5,484 nt of DNA from Deferribacteraceae bacterium (GTDB lineage: Bacteria; Chrysiogenota; Deferribacteres; Deferribacterales; JAISNW01): NCBI GenBank assembly GCA_031276055.1, contig JAISNW010000192.1:1-5484 (forward strand). Direction: 5' to 3'. Below are positions 1 through 4,948 of the stretch, in pieces. Within the stretch, counting starts at the first letter, position 1. The number at the start of each line of letters is the position of its first letter. The position numbers were made by a program, and so were the translations under genes. A model generated the notes under the pieces. It saw nothing but the letters and a program-made list of their open reading frames with translations. It did not search any database and was not told where the DNA came from.

Positions 1-176
1 TATCAACTCACCACCCCGAACACGCCCTATATTTAGGCGGCCGCTCCATCCTCATAAAAGATGGGGAGATAATAGGAGACGGCGCTTCTAAAGATATTGT
101 AAATTCTAAAGCTGTCAGCAGGCTGTATAATATTTCAGAAGAGTTTATGAAACAGCTAAGCAGCGTCCAACTATAA
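1..176 (+). CDS. ABC transporter ATP-binding protein, C-terminal end only (iron-siderophore/cobalamin type)
   Basis: Only the last 57 codons are present; the reading frame starts at base 3 and stops with TAA at 174-176. The visible protein opens with STHHPEHAL, the H-loop (switch) histidine region that follows Walker B in ABC ATPases. It continues with LIKDGEIIGDGASKDIV and a stretch ending in SRLYNISEEF. The pattern 'DG.ii.dG...div....lsrLYni' is typical of the FecE/FepC/BtuD subfamily, whose members energise uptake of ferric siderophores, haem or cobalamin at the inner face of the membrane. Walker A, the Q-loop and the signature motif lie outside the window, so the substrate cannot be assigned. 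The gene lies 58 bases upstream of nadE on the same strand and could share its transcript. ABC ATPase identity is firm; the subfamily is inferred from a short tail. Confidence 0.85.
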   Translation, partial: STHHPEHALYLGGRSILIKDGEIIGDGASKDIVNSKAVSRLYNISEEFMKQLSSVQL

Positions 177-207
177 CGGAAAAAGGTTTGCATAAAAAAG
201 GGGTATC

Positions 208-230
208 AGATAGTATCTACATCGGAGGGG
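208..230 (+). promoter_or_regulatory. nadE leader: short palindrome and Shine-Dalgarno
   Basis: The 58-base gap before nadE holds a perfect 11-base palindrome AGATAGTATCT (208-218, central G) followed by GGAGGGG (224-230). The GGAGG core ends 6 bases before the ATG at 235, which fixes the nadE start. No convincing -35/-10 pair or rho-independent terminator is visible in the gap, so cotranscription with the upstream ABC gene is plausible. A regulatory role for the palindrome is unproven; it could be chance. Confidence 0.45.
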
Positions 231-234
231 GTGT

Positions 235-1989
235 ATGAAGATAGCCCTTGCTCAGATGGATGTAAAACTCGGCAAGATAGACGTAAACTATGCTAAACTT
301 TTGAAACTGCTCCTAGAAGCAAAAGAGCGTCATTCTGATATTGCAGTCTTTCCTGAGATGTGCTTGACGGGGTATATGCTAAGCGATAGGTGGACCGATG
401 ATTCTTTTTGTCGAGGGGCAGCCCTCTATGACGCGAAAATACAAGAGTTAAGCCGCGAGCTTGATATTACCATAATATACGGCAATCTCTTTTTTGATCC
501 AACAAAGATAGGGCGGGATGGGCGTTTTGCCCGCTACAACGCCGTTTACTGCTGCGATAAGGGGAGCGTGCATCTCCGCTTTAAGACACTCCTCCCCACA
601 TACCGCATCTTTGACGATTCAAGGTATTTTTTAAGCGGCGGGGTGGATAATATAACCCCTGTAACGCTCAAAAATGGTCTTAAAATTGGGCTTGAAGTAT
701 GCGAAGATATGTGGTGGGAGGATTATGGGCTCAACGTTACCCAGATTTTAATAGAACGCGGAGCAGACTTTATAGTAAATATCTCCGCTTCCCCTTTTTC
801 TGTGGGGAAAAGCGCAGCACGAGACAATCGCATAAAGAATATAGCAAACATTGCCCGTTCTTCTTCCAAAAATTTTGTGCCGTTTTTCTACCTTAACTGC
901 ACGGGAGTGCAGAACAATGGGAAAAATATAATAACTTTCGATGGAGACAGCCGCGCCTATAACGGTGTTGGAGACAAGTTGGAAACTCCCCTCAAACCGT
1001 ATGAAGAAGGGGTTGTATATATGCAGATAGGCGGGGATGATCTTGTAGGCGAACGTGCATCTAGTGAATATATCCCGCCCATAGAGCAGAAATTCAACGC
1101 GATAATGCGCTCCTATAGAGGTATAGATGAGATGCTAGGCAGCGCAGCGCCCTATATTTTCGGCTTGAGCGGCGGGGTAGACAGCACCGTAAGTGCAGCT
1201 TTAGCTGTTCTATCTTTGGGGGCGGACAGGGTGAGAGGCTATAACCTCCCATATAGATACAACGCCCCCTCCACAAAGAACGTTGCTAGAGAAGCGGCGG
1301 ATAATCTAGGCATCTGCTGCAAAGTCATCCCGATAGATGAGTTTATGAAGGCGGCTGAACTCACACTAGGCGCTCTTACCGGTTTGGTTGAAGAAAATAT
1401 TCAGGCGCGCCTGCGGGGGAATATCTTACTCACACAGGCGGCGTTGGAAGGCGGAGTTGTGGTATGCAACGCCAATAAAGTTGAGACAGCGTTAGGATAC
1501 TGCACCTTATACGGCGATACGGTGGGGATTTTCTCCCCTTTGGGCGATCTGACTAAGATTGAAATATGGGAGTTGGCGCGCTTTATAAATCAGAGAGAGA
1601 GGCTCATCCCCGCCGCCTTGCTCCCTGATGAAAATTTTAGATGCGAAATAATGCCTAGCGCTGAGCTTAAAGAGCAGCAGATAGACCCTATGAAATGGGG
1701 CTACCATGATAAACTTTTAGAAGCGGTGATGAACTATAAGAGCTTAGGCAAGGTTGATATAATAAATTGGTATAATAAAGGGGAGCTATCCTCTAAATTG
1801 GGTGTATCTGAAAGTTTAATGGAGAGTTACTGCTTAAACGACCCTGAAATATTTATACAAGATTTAGATTGGTTTATGGATTCTATCCAGAAGAGTGTTT
1901 TTAAGCGGGTTCAATCCCCCCCTATCCTGATATTGAGTAAAAGCGCCTTCGGCTATGACTTCAGAGAGAGCCAGATGCCCACTATTTAG
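235..1989 (+). CDS. nadE: Glutamine-dependent NAD+ synthetase
   Basis: Catalyses the last step of NAD+ synthesis in the cytoplasm: ATP-dependent amidation of deamido-NAD+ with ammonia taken from glutamine. The N-terminal nitrilase-type amidase domain (about residues 1-270) shows the expected triad: E41 in VFPEMCLTGY, K117 in RFKTLLPTYRIFDD and nucleophile C156 in LEVCEDMWW. The C-terminal synthetase domain (about 290-584) carries the ATP-pyrophosphatase P-loop SGGVDS at 312-317 and the family motif NKVETALGYCTLYGD at 414-428. A later stretch, IMPSAELKEQQIDP, is also typical of the family. At 584 residues it is within the normal range for two-domain NadE and shows no frameshift or missing catalytic residue. 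The ATG is supported by a GGAGG 6 bases upstream and by MKIALAQMDVKLG, a standard amidase-domain start. It follows the ABC ATPase closely and is followed by a long non-coding spacer. Confidence 0.97.
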   Translation: MKIALAQMDVKLGKIDVNYAKLLKLLLEAKERHSDIAVFPEMCLTGYMLSDRWTDDSFCRGAALYDAKIQELSRELDITIIYGNLFFDPTKIGRDGRFARYNAVYCCDKGSVHLRFKTLLPTYRIFDDSRYFLSGGVDNITPVTLKNGLKIGLEVCEDMWWEDYGLNVTQILIERGADFIVNISASPFSVGKSAARDNRIKNIANIARSSSKNFVPFFYLNCTGVQNNGKNIITFDGDSRAYNGVGDKLETPLKPYEEGVVYMQIGGDDLVGERASSEYIPPIEQKFNAIMRSYRGIDEMLGSAAPYIFGLSGGVDSTVSAALAVLSLGADRVRGYNLPYRYNAPSTKNVAREAADNLGICCKVIPIDEFMKAAELTLGALTGLVEENIQARLRGNILLTQAALEGGVVVCNANKVETALGYCTLYGDTVGIFSPLGDLTKIEIWELARFINQRERLIPAALLPDENFRCEIMPSAELKEQQIDPMKWGYHDKLLEAVMNYKSLGKVDIINWYNKGELSSKLGVSESLMESYCLNDPEIFIQDLDWFMDSIQKSVFKRVQSPPILILSKSAFGYDFRESQMPTI

Positions 1990-2052
1990 CGTTCATATCG
2001 CCGCAACAGTTCCTATTATAATTACAGCATAGCCGCCTTCGTCTTCAGAAAC

Positions 2053-2074
2053 AATTCGAGAAGAATTCGAGAAA
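2053..2074. repeat. 11-bp tandem duplication
   Basis: AATTCGAGAAG at 2053-2063 is followed directly by AATTCGAGAAA at 2064-2074, a ten-of-eleven match repeated head to tail. The unit contains the near-palindrome TTCGAGAA. It could be a slippage product or a pair of protein-binding half sites one helical turn apart; nothing in the sequence decides. Confidence 0.6.
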
Positions 2075-2082
2075 TATTAGAT

Positions 2083-2330
2083 AAGCTCATAAGATACATT
2101 TATGCTGATAAAAAACGTAGGTTTAAAATAATCACTTTTTTATCACAACACTTTGAAAAAATAATTTTGTAAAAAAATTGAATATGCAGCAACTAGTAGC
2201 GTTTTAGATTAATCTGTTGTAAGATTTTTTTGTAACATACGTGCGCGCTAAGCGGCTAAAAATAACCTACATTATTTTTAGCCACCTTTATAACTGTTGC
2301 AACGGATATGCGCATAAGAAGCTCATAAGA
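2083..2330. repeat. Two copies of a 12-bp direct repeat flanking the spacer core
   Basis: AAGCTCATAAGA occurs at 2083-2094 and again at 2319-2330, the second copy running into the Shine-Dalgarno of the DUF4910 gene. Its CATAAGA core also occurs at 2313-2319, exactly 11 bp before the copy at 2324-2330. The repeats bracket most of the spacer, which could reflect an old insertion or duplication, but a 12-base match may also be coincidence in AT-rich DNA. Confidence 0.4.
2254..2283. promoter_or_regulatory. Perfect 12-bp inverted repeat upstream of the DUF4910 gene
   Basis: GGCTAAAAATAA (2254-2265) and TTATTTTTAGCC (2272-2283) are exact reverse complements separated by the 6 bases CCTACA. The structure ends 56 bases before the ATG at 2340. 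It could act as an operator for a dimeric repressor or as a hairpin in the 5' leader. Because no T-run follows on the + strand and the stem is mostly A-U, a classic intrinsic terminator is less likely. The arms are seen directly; the function is inference. Confidence 0.6.
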
Positions 2331-2333
2331 GGA
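2327..2333 (+). promoter_or_regulatory. Shine-Dalgarno of the DUF4910 gene
   Basis: AAGAGGA lies 6 bases upstream of the ATG at 2340 and supports that start over internal candidates. Confidence 0.7.
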
Positions 2334-2339
2334 TTTTGA

Positions 2340-3623
2340 ATGGCGGATAACCCGATAGGTTTACAGATATACAATCTTGCAAAGAGGCTTTTTCCCATAT
2401 GCCGCAGCCTTACAGGAGACGGGGTTAGAGAGAGTTTGAAAATTATGCAGCAGGTTATGCCTAACCTTAATATCTTTGAAGTTCCCACAGGCAGCGCCGC
2501 GTTTGATTGGACAGTTCCTAAAGAGTGGCAGATTAGGGATGCTTTCATAAGGGAGGTTGACGGCGGCAATCTCCTCTCTTTTAAGGAGAATAATCTGCAT
2601 GTGGTGGGCTATTCCGCCCCTTTTGATAAAGTGCTTTCAAAAGAGGAGCTGATAAAGATGATCTGCACATTGCCTGAGAAACCATCGCTAATTCCATATG
2701 TTACAAGCTATTATGAAGAACGTTCCGGTTTCTGCATGGCATATAATGACATTTTGAAGTTAGATAAGCCGCTCTATCACGCCGTGATTGACAGCGCCTT
2801 AAAAGACGGCTTTCTCACCTATGCAGAGTTATTAATCCCCGGTGAAAGTGAGAAAGAAATATTCTTCTCTTCCAACATCTGCCACCCCAGCCTAGCAAAC
2901 AATGAGCTTTCGGGACCTACCCTCACCCTTGCTCTAGCAAAATACGTCGAAACTTTAACCAATAGGCGATTCTCCTACCGCTTTGTCTTTATCCCTGAAA
3001 CTTTGGGGAGTCTTGTTTATCTTAGCCGTAATCTTGAGAAGATGAAAAGAGATATTGCTGCAGGTTTTGTTGTATGCTGTGTAGGGGATGAGGGCGGTTT
3101 TTCCTACCTTCCTTCCCGCAGCGGCTGCACTTTAGCTGATAGAGCTGCAAAAAATATCCTCAGTGCTTTAGACAGTTATAAAAGCTACTCTTATCTTGAG
3201 CGCGGCTCAGACGAGCGGCAGTATTGCGCGACTGGGATAGACCTCCCTATATGCTCTATTATGCGCTCTAAATACGGTGAATACCCTGAATACCACACCA
3301 GCGCTGATAATATGGATTTTATAACTCCAAAAGCTCTGGAGGAATCCTACAAGATATATTGCAGTGCAATAGATGCTCTTGAGCATAATGCCACCTATAA
3401 AAGCACTGCATTGGGAGAGCCGCAGTTAGCTAGACGCGGGCTGTATCCTACCCTAAGCTATGCAGGCAGCGCAGCAAGCGTGCGGGATATGATGAACTTA
3501 TTGGCTTATGCGGACGGCTTGCTTGATCTTATAGGGATAAGCGGTATAATAAAACTGCCTATGAACGAGTTAATCCCTCTGGCGCTAAAGCTGGAAAGAG
3601 AGGGGCTGCTGGTGAGGGTGTAG
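2340..3623 (+). CDS. Zinc-aminopeptidase-like protein, DUF4910/DUF2172 family with C-terminal winged helix
   Basis: The 427-residue product matches, from memory, the DUF4910 family: an M28-like aminopeptidase fold interrupted by a DUF2172 insertion (roughly residues 50-140) and ending in a winged-helix segment. The start has the family pattern LFPICRSLTGDGVRESL (17-33). Candidate metal-site motifs are ICHPSLANNELSG (H182 in CHPS), FIPETLGS (E220), VGDEGG (D250, E251), GSDERQYC (D291, E292) and EYHTSADN (H319). EPQLARRGLYPTLS (360-373) is the family hallmark before the winged helix (about 374-427). True substrates are unknown; relatives are often encoded in surface-polysaccharide or flagellin-glycosylation loci, and peptidase activity is unproven. 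No signal peptide or membrane segment is seen, so it should be cytoplasmic. At the position where M28 enzymes have the bridging Asp (DN of the A-N-D-N type motif) this protein reads NNE, which may mean altered catalysis or a subfamily variant. It is followed within a few bases by the suspected phage edge. Confidence 0.88.
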   Translation: MADNPIGLQIYNLAKRLFPICRSLTGDGVRESLKIMQQVMPNLNIFEVPTGSAAFDWTVPKEWQIRDAFIREVDGGNLLSFKENNLHVVGYSAPFDKVLSKEELIKMICTLPEKPSLIPYVTSYYEERSGFCMAYNDILKLDKPLYHAVIDSALKDGFLTYAELLIPGESEKEIFFSSNICHPSLANNELSGPTLTLALAKYVETLTNRRFSYRFVFIPETLGSLVYLSRNLEKMKRDIAAGFVVCCVGDEGGFSYLPSRSGCTLADRAAKNILSALDSYKSYSYLERGSDERQYCATGIDLPICSIMRSKYGEYPEYHTSADNMDFITPKALEESYKIYCSAIDALEHNATYKSTALGEPQLARRGLYPTLSYAGSAASVRDMMNLLAYADGLLDLIGISGIIKLPMNELIPLALKLEREGLLVRV

Positions 3624-3661
3624 GCAGATGTTAATAAAACTTGCACATATCTAGAGGGGAT

Positions 3662-3693
3662 CGGGCTAAGGAATCAATAATAACGGGCTAAGG
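3662..3693. repeat. Two CGGGCTAAGG repeats, 22 bp apart
   Basis: CGGGCTAAGG occurs at 3662-3671 and 3684-3693, a 22-bp start-to-start interval, equal to the size of a Mu transposase end site. They lead directly into the GGTTRCAA array. A role in transposase binding is inferred from position and spacing only. Confidence 0.5.
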
Positions 3694-3704
3694 GCATTTT
3701 AAAA

Positions 3705-3737
3705 GGTTACAACTAGGTTGCAAAAGGGTTACAAAAA
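3705..3737. repeat. Three GGTTRCAA iterons with an 11-bp period
   Basis: GGTTACAA (3705), GGTTGCAA (3716) and GGTTACAA (3727) begin exactly 11 bp apart, so each faces the same side of the helix. The first and third copies are 22 bp apart, matching the spacing of the preceding CGGGCTAAGG pair. Iterons phased in this way usually bind a protein cooperatively. At the edge of a Mu-like element the obvious candidate is the transposase, but a repressor is also possible. Confidence 0.6.
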
Positions 3738-3744
3738 GGCAGGA

Positions 3745-3808
3745 TTTCAAAGAATTTTTGAAAGAAAACGGTAATAAAATCGGCAACTTTTCAAAAAATT
3801 TTTGATAG
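3745..3808. repeat. Two near-palindromic copies of a 20-bp AT-rich repeat, 44 bp apart
   Basis: The segments 3745-3764 and 3789-3808 match at 18 of 20 positions (differences at 3752 and 3762 of the first copy). The first 19 bases of each form a dyad around a central base with eight of nine pairs, consensus TTTCAAAAAATTTTTGAAA. Start-to-start distance is 44 bp, again a multiple of 11. They may be binding sites at the element end, or AU hairpins that help end the - strand transcript. A/T richness raises the chance of coincidental dyads. Confidence 0.5.
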
Positions 3809-3857
3809 AAAAAAAATGGGCAAAATTGGTAAAAACATAAAAACTGAAATTATGAAG

Positions 3858-4277
3858 CTATGCTATTTCTTTCTTTTTGCTTTTTGCTTTTTCTTGTAGA
3901 CGGTAAACTTTATCCCGCAATTCGACTAATTTGAATAGGTTTACGATAGCAAAAGCTCCCGCAAACACTATCAATAACAGACTTAAAATAATCAAATCAC
4001 CTATAATGCTCGCAAGAATAAAAAAGAGAGTAACAGCACAGAAATTAAAAACGCAATTACTCCTTACCGTTTTCAGATTATTTTGAATATTCCGCAAATC
4101 CCCGGGGTGAATCCCGTTACAAGAAATACAGCAGGAAACATTGATGACCGTTATGCAGGATACCCCGCACACCAAATAAAGAGCGGATAAACTAGGTATT
4201 GGAATAGTAAAGTCGTATAAAACCGCAGTAGCACACGCTAACGCACTAAACACAAACACCGCTATAAACCTTGTCAT
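3858..4277 (-). CDS. Small cysteine-rich multi-pass membrane protein of unknown function
   Basis: The 139-residue product is very hydrophobic. Likely membrane segments are at about 4-21, 29-50 and a long stretch 75-115 that can hold two helices. A short charged tail RLQEKAKSKKKEIA (126-139) should stay in the cytoplasm under the positive-inside rule. Eight cysteines (15, 37, 41, 49, 50, 53, 75, 80) include a CC-x2-C cluster just after the second segment, unusual for a protein this size. I do not recognise the family. Being last in an early phage operon and a multi-spanning membrane protein, it could be holin-like, a superinfection-exclusion protein or an accessory gene; nothing in the sequence decides. 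The start at 4277 is chosen because AGGAGG lies at 4287-4292, overlapping the stop codon of the gene before it. A longer reading from 4349 would add 24 residues wholly inside that gene and has no such support. Confidence 0.7.
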   Translation of the reverse strand: MTRFIAVFVFSALACATAVLYDFTIPIPSLSALYLVCGVSCITVINVSCCISCNGIHPGDLRNIQNNLKTVRSNCVFNFCAVTLFFILASIIGDLIILSLLLIVFAGAFAIVNLFKLVELRDKVYRLQEKAKSKKKEIA

Positions 4278-4286
4278 TATAAATAG

Positions 4287-4292
4287 CCTCCT
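4287..4292 (-). promoter_or_regulatory. Shine-Dalgarno that sets the membrane-protein start
   Basis: AGGAGG on the - strand, 9 bases before the ATG at 4277, overlapping the TAG (4291-4293) of the upstream gene. This indicates translational coupling and argues against the upstream start at 4349. Confidence 0.75.
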
Positions 4293-4653
4293 ATAGAGCA
4301 AAGGGGTTGATTTCAGCAACGCGGACGGCGAGTCCGATGCTTTCGGCAAAAGCCTGTTCCAGTTTCATACCTTCGGACGCTTGCGTCCACCGGGTATCCA
4401 CCCAAATAAAAACATCTGATATCCTTATAAGAGCTTTGCAAGCCTCCATAACCTTATCCCGCTCGTATACATCGTTATATACGCGGTCAAAAGCAAGCAC
4501 TGGGGAGAGTGGGATAAATCCAAGTTCCTCTTTGACATATCTGGCGGCATAAAAGGCGATCTGTTTTGCCATAGCAATTGCATCAGATTCTGATATTTCG
4601 GGGTCGGCAAGTTTTATCCCCCTAAAAGGGGATGCGATATAAGCAATGGGCAT
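4291..4653 (-). CDS. Nucleoside 2-deoxyribosyltransferase-like protein (DUF4406/DUF7768-like)
   Basis: The 120-residue product has the layout of the small Rossmann-like nucleoside 2-deoxyribosyltransferase superfamily. An N-terminal strand and loop, AYIASPFRG (4-12), is followed by a helix and GFIPLSPVLAF (45-55), YERDKVMEACKALIRISDVFIWVD (63-86, helix then strand), and EGMKLEQAFAESIGLAV (94-110). In enzymes of this fold the S-x-GM-x2-E pattern carries the catalytic glutamate, here E99. Phage members may act on deoxynucleotides or nucleotide signals, but the substrate is unknown and activity is inferred. The start at 4653 is favoured by AGGAGG 6 bases upstream and because the domain begins directly after it. 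A start at 4713 would add 20 residues overlapping Mor out of frame. It lies between mor and the membrane-protein gene in the same operon. Confidence 0.75.
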   Translation of the reverse strand: MPIAYIASPFRGIKLADPEISESDAIAMAKQIAFYAARYVKEELGFIPLSPVLAFDRVYNDVYERDKVMEACKALIRISDVFIWVDTRWTQASEGMKLEQAFAESIGLAVRVAEINPFAL

Positions 4654-4659
4654 AATAAT

Positions 4660-4665
4660 CCTCCT
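4660..4665 (-). promoter_or_regulatory. Shine-Dalgarno that sets the deoxyribosyltransferase-like start
   Basis: AGGAGG on the - strand, 6 bases before the ATG at 4653. It overlaps the TAG of mor (4664-4666), so ribosomes ending mor are well placed to start this gene. Confidence 0.8.
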
Positions 4666-4948
4666 AAATAAAGTCCTCAATGGTGGGGCTGGGGTGAAGC
4701 CGCTGTAGATCAAAAACTATGTTCCGCACGGTATTCTCGCTTAAATTGTATTTGGCGGCAAGCTGCATAAAAGTTTTACCGGCGGAATAATCTTTAAATA
4801 GTTGTTGATTGCGCTCTATGCGGTCTACAATCAAGGGGATATATACCTGCGTCCCGCCGGCAAATTTACAGAGAGCTACGGCTGCATCCACTCCGATAGC
4901 CTCTGCAATATCACGAAAGTTATCTGGGAAGTCATCCAGCGTTATCAT
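4664..4948 (-). CDS. mor: Mor-family transcription activator (Mu middle-operon regulator type)
   Basis: In phage Mu, Mor switches on the middle promoter, which makes C, the activator of late genes. This 94-residue protein shows the Mor/C family architecture. An N-terminal helix DIAEAIGVDAAVALCKFAGG is followed by the strand-turn GGTQVYIP (31-38) that forms the dimer interface in Mor. A C-terminal helix-turn-helix lies at about 59-80 (TFMQLAAKYNLSENTVRNIV), with the turn at N68-L69-S70. It is shorter than Mu Mor (129 residues) because it lacks most of the N-terminal extension; shorter members are common outside Enterobacteria as far as I recall. GGAGG at 4955-4959 sits 6 bases before the ATG. 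The start overlaps the end of the gemA-like gene by 17 bases, indicating coupled translation. Its target promoter is not evident in the window. Confidence 0.88.
   Translation of the reverse strand: MITLDDFPDNFRDIAEAIGVDAAVALCKFAGGTQVYIPLIVDRIERNQQLFKDYSAGKTFMQLAAKYNLSENTVRNIVFDLQRLHPSPTIEDFI

Larger units (their letters stand above)
1990..2339. other. AT-rich 350-base spacer between nadE and the DUF4910 gene
   Basis: No credible gene is visible on either strand; the longest in-frame ATG start on the + strand that I followed (near 2103) ends after nine codons. The spacer holds an 11-bp tandem duplication (2053-2074), a 10-bp palindrome AGATTAATCT (2206-2215), three TTGTAA words (2167, 2217, 2230), a perfect 12-bp inverted repeat (2254-2283) and three CATAAGA words (2088, 2313, 2324). 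It must contain the end of the nadE transcript and probably a promoter for the next gene. I could not identify a GC-rich terminator hairpin with a T-run or a convincing sigma-70 promoter. Confidence 0.6.
3624..3857. other. Gene-free junction between chromosome and Mu-like element, candidate element terminus
   Basis: These 234 bases separate two convergent gene sets: the chromosomal DUF4910 gene on + and the phage-type operon on -. I see no gene on either strand. The stretch from about 3662 to 3808 is dense with repeats spaced 11, 22 and 44 bp, described separately. Mu-type elements begin with TG and carry several 22-bp transposase sites at their ends. Candidate TG termini just after the chromosomal stop codon are at 3629 and 3642, but neither can be proved without the other end or an empty site. 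No strong terminator for either transcript is visible; only A/T-rich dyads are present. Confidence 0.5.

Noticed and set aside
8..193. Open frame of 61 codons on the - strand
   Set aside because: It is antisense to the clear ABC ATPase tail and its translation resembles no known protein.
2153..2185. TTGAAA followed by GAATAT as a promoter for the DUF4910 gene
   Set aside because: The spacing is about 21 bases and the -10 is poor; AT-rich DNA yields many such matches.
2254..2283. Intrinsic terminator of nadE
   Set aside because: The stem is mostly A-U, no T-run follows on the + strand, and it lies 265 bases past the nadE stop codon; a regulatory dyad fits better.
3705..3808. CRISPR array
   Set aside because: The units are 8-20 bp at 11-44 bp spacing without uniform spacers, and there are no cas genes.
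3858..4277. Assignment as phage holin
   Set aside because: Size and membrane segments would allow it, but there is no endolysin next to it and no family motif was recognised.
4278..4349. Upstream start for the membrane protein (24 extra residues)
   Set aside because: The extra residues lie wholly inside the preceding gene, and an AGGAGG with an ATG at 4277 gives a better start.
4654..4713. Upstream start for the deoxyribosyltransferase-like protein (20 extra residues)
   Set aside because: The extension overlaps mor out of frame; AGGAGG 6 bases before 4653 and the domain start at YIASPFRG favour the shorter form.
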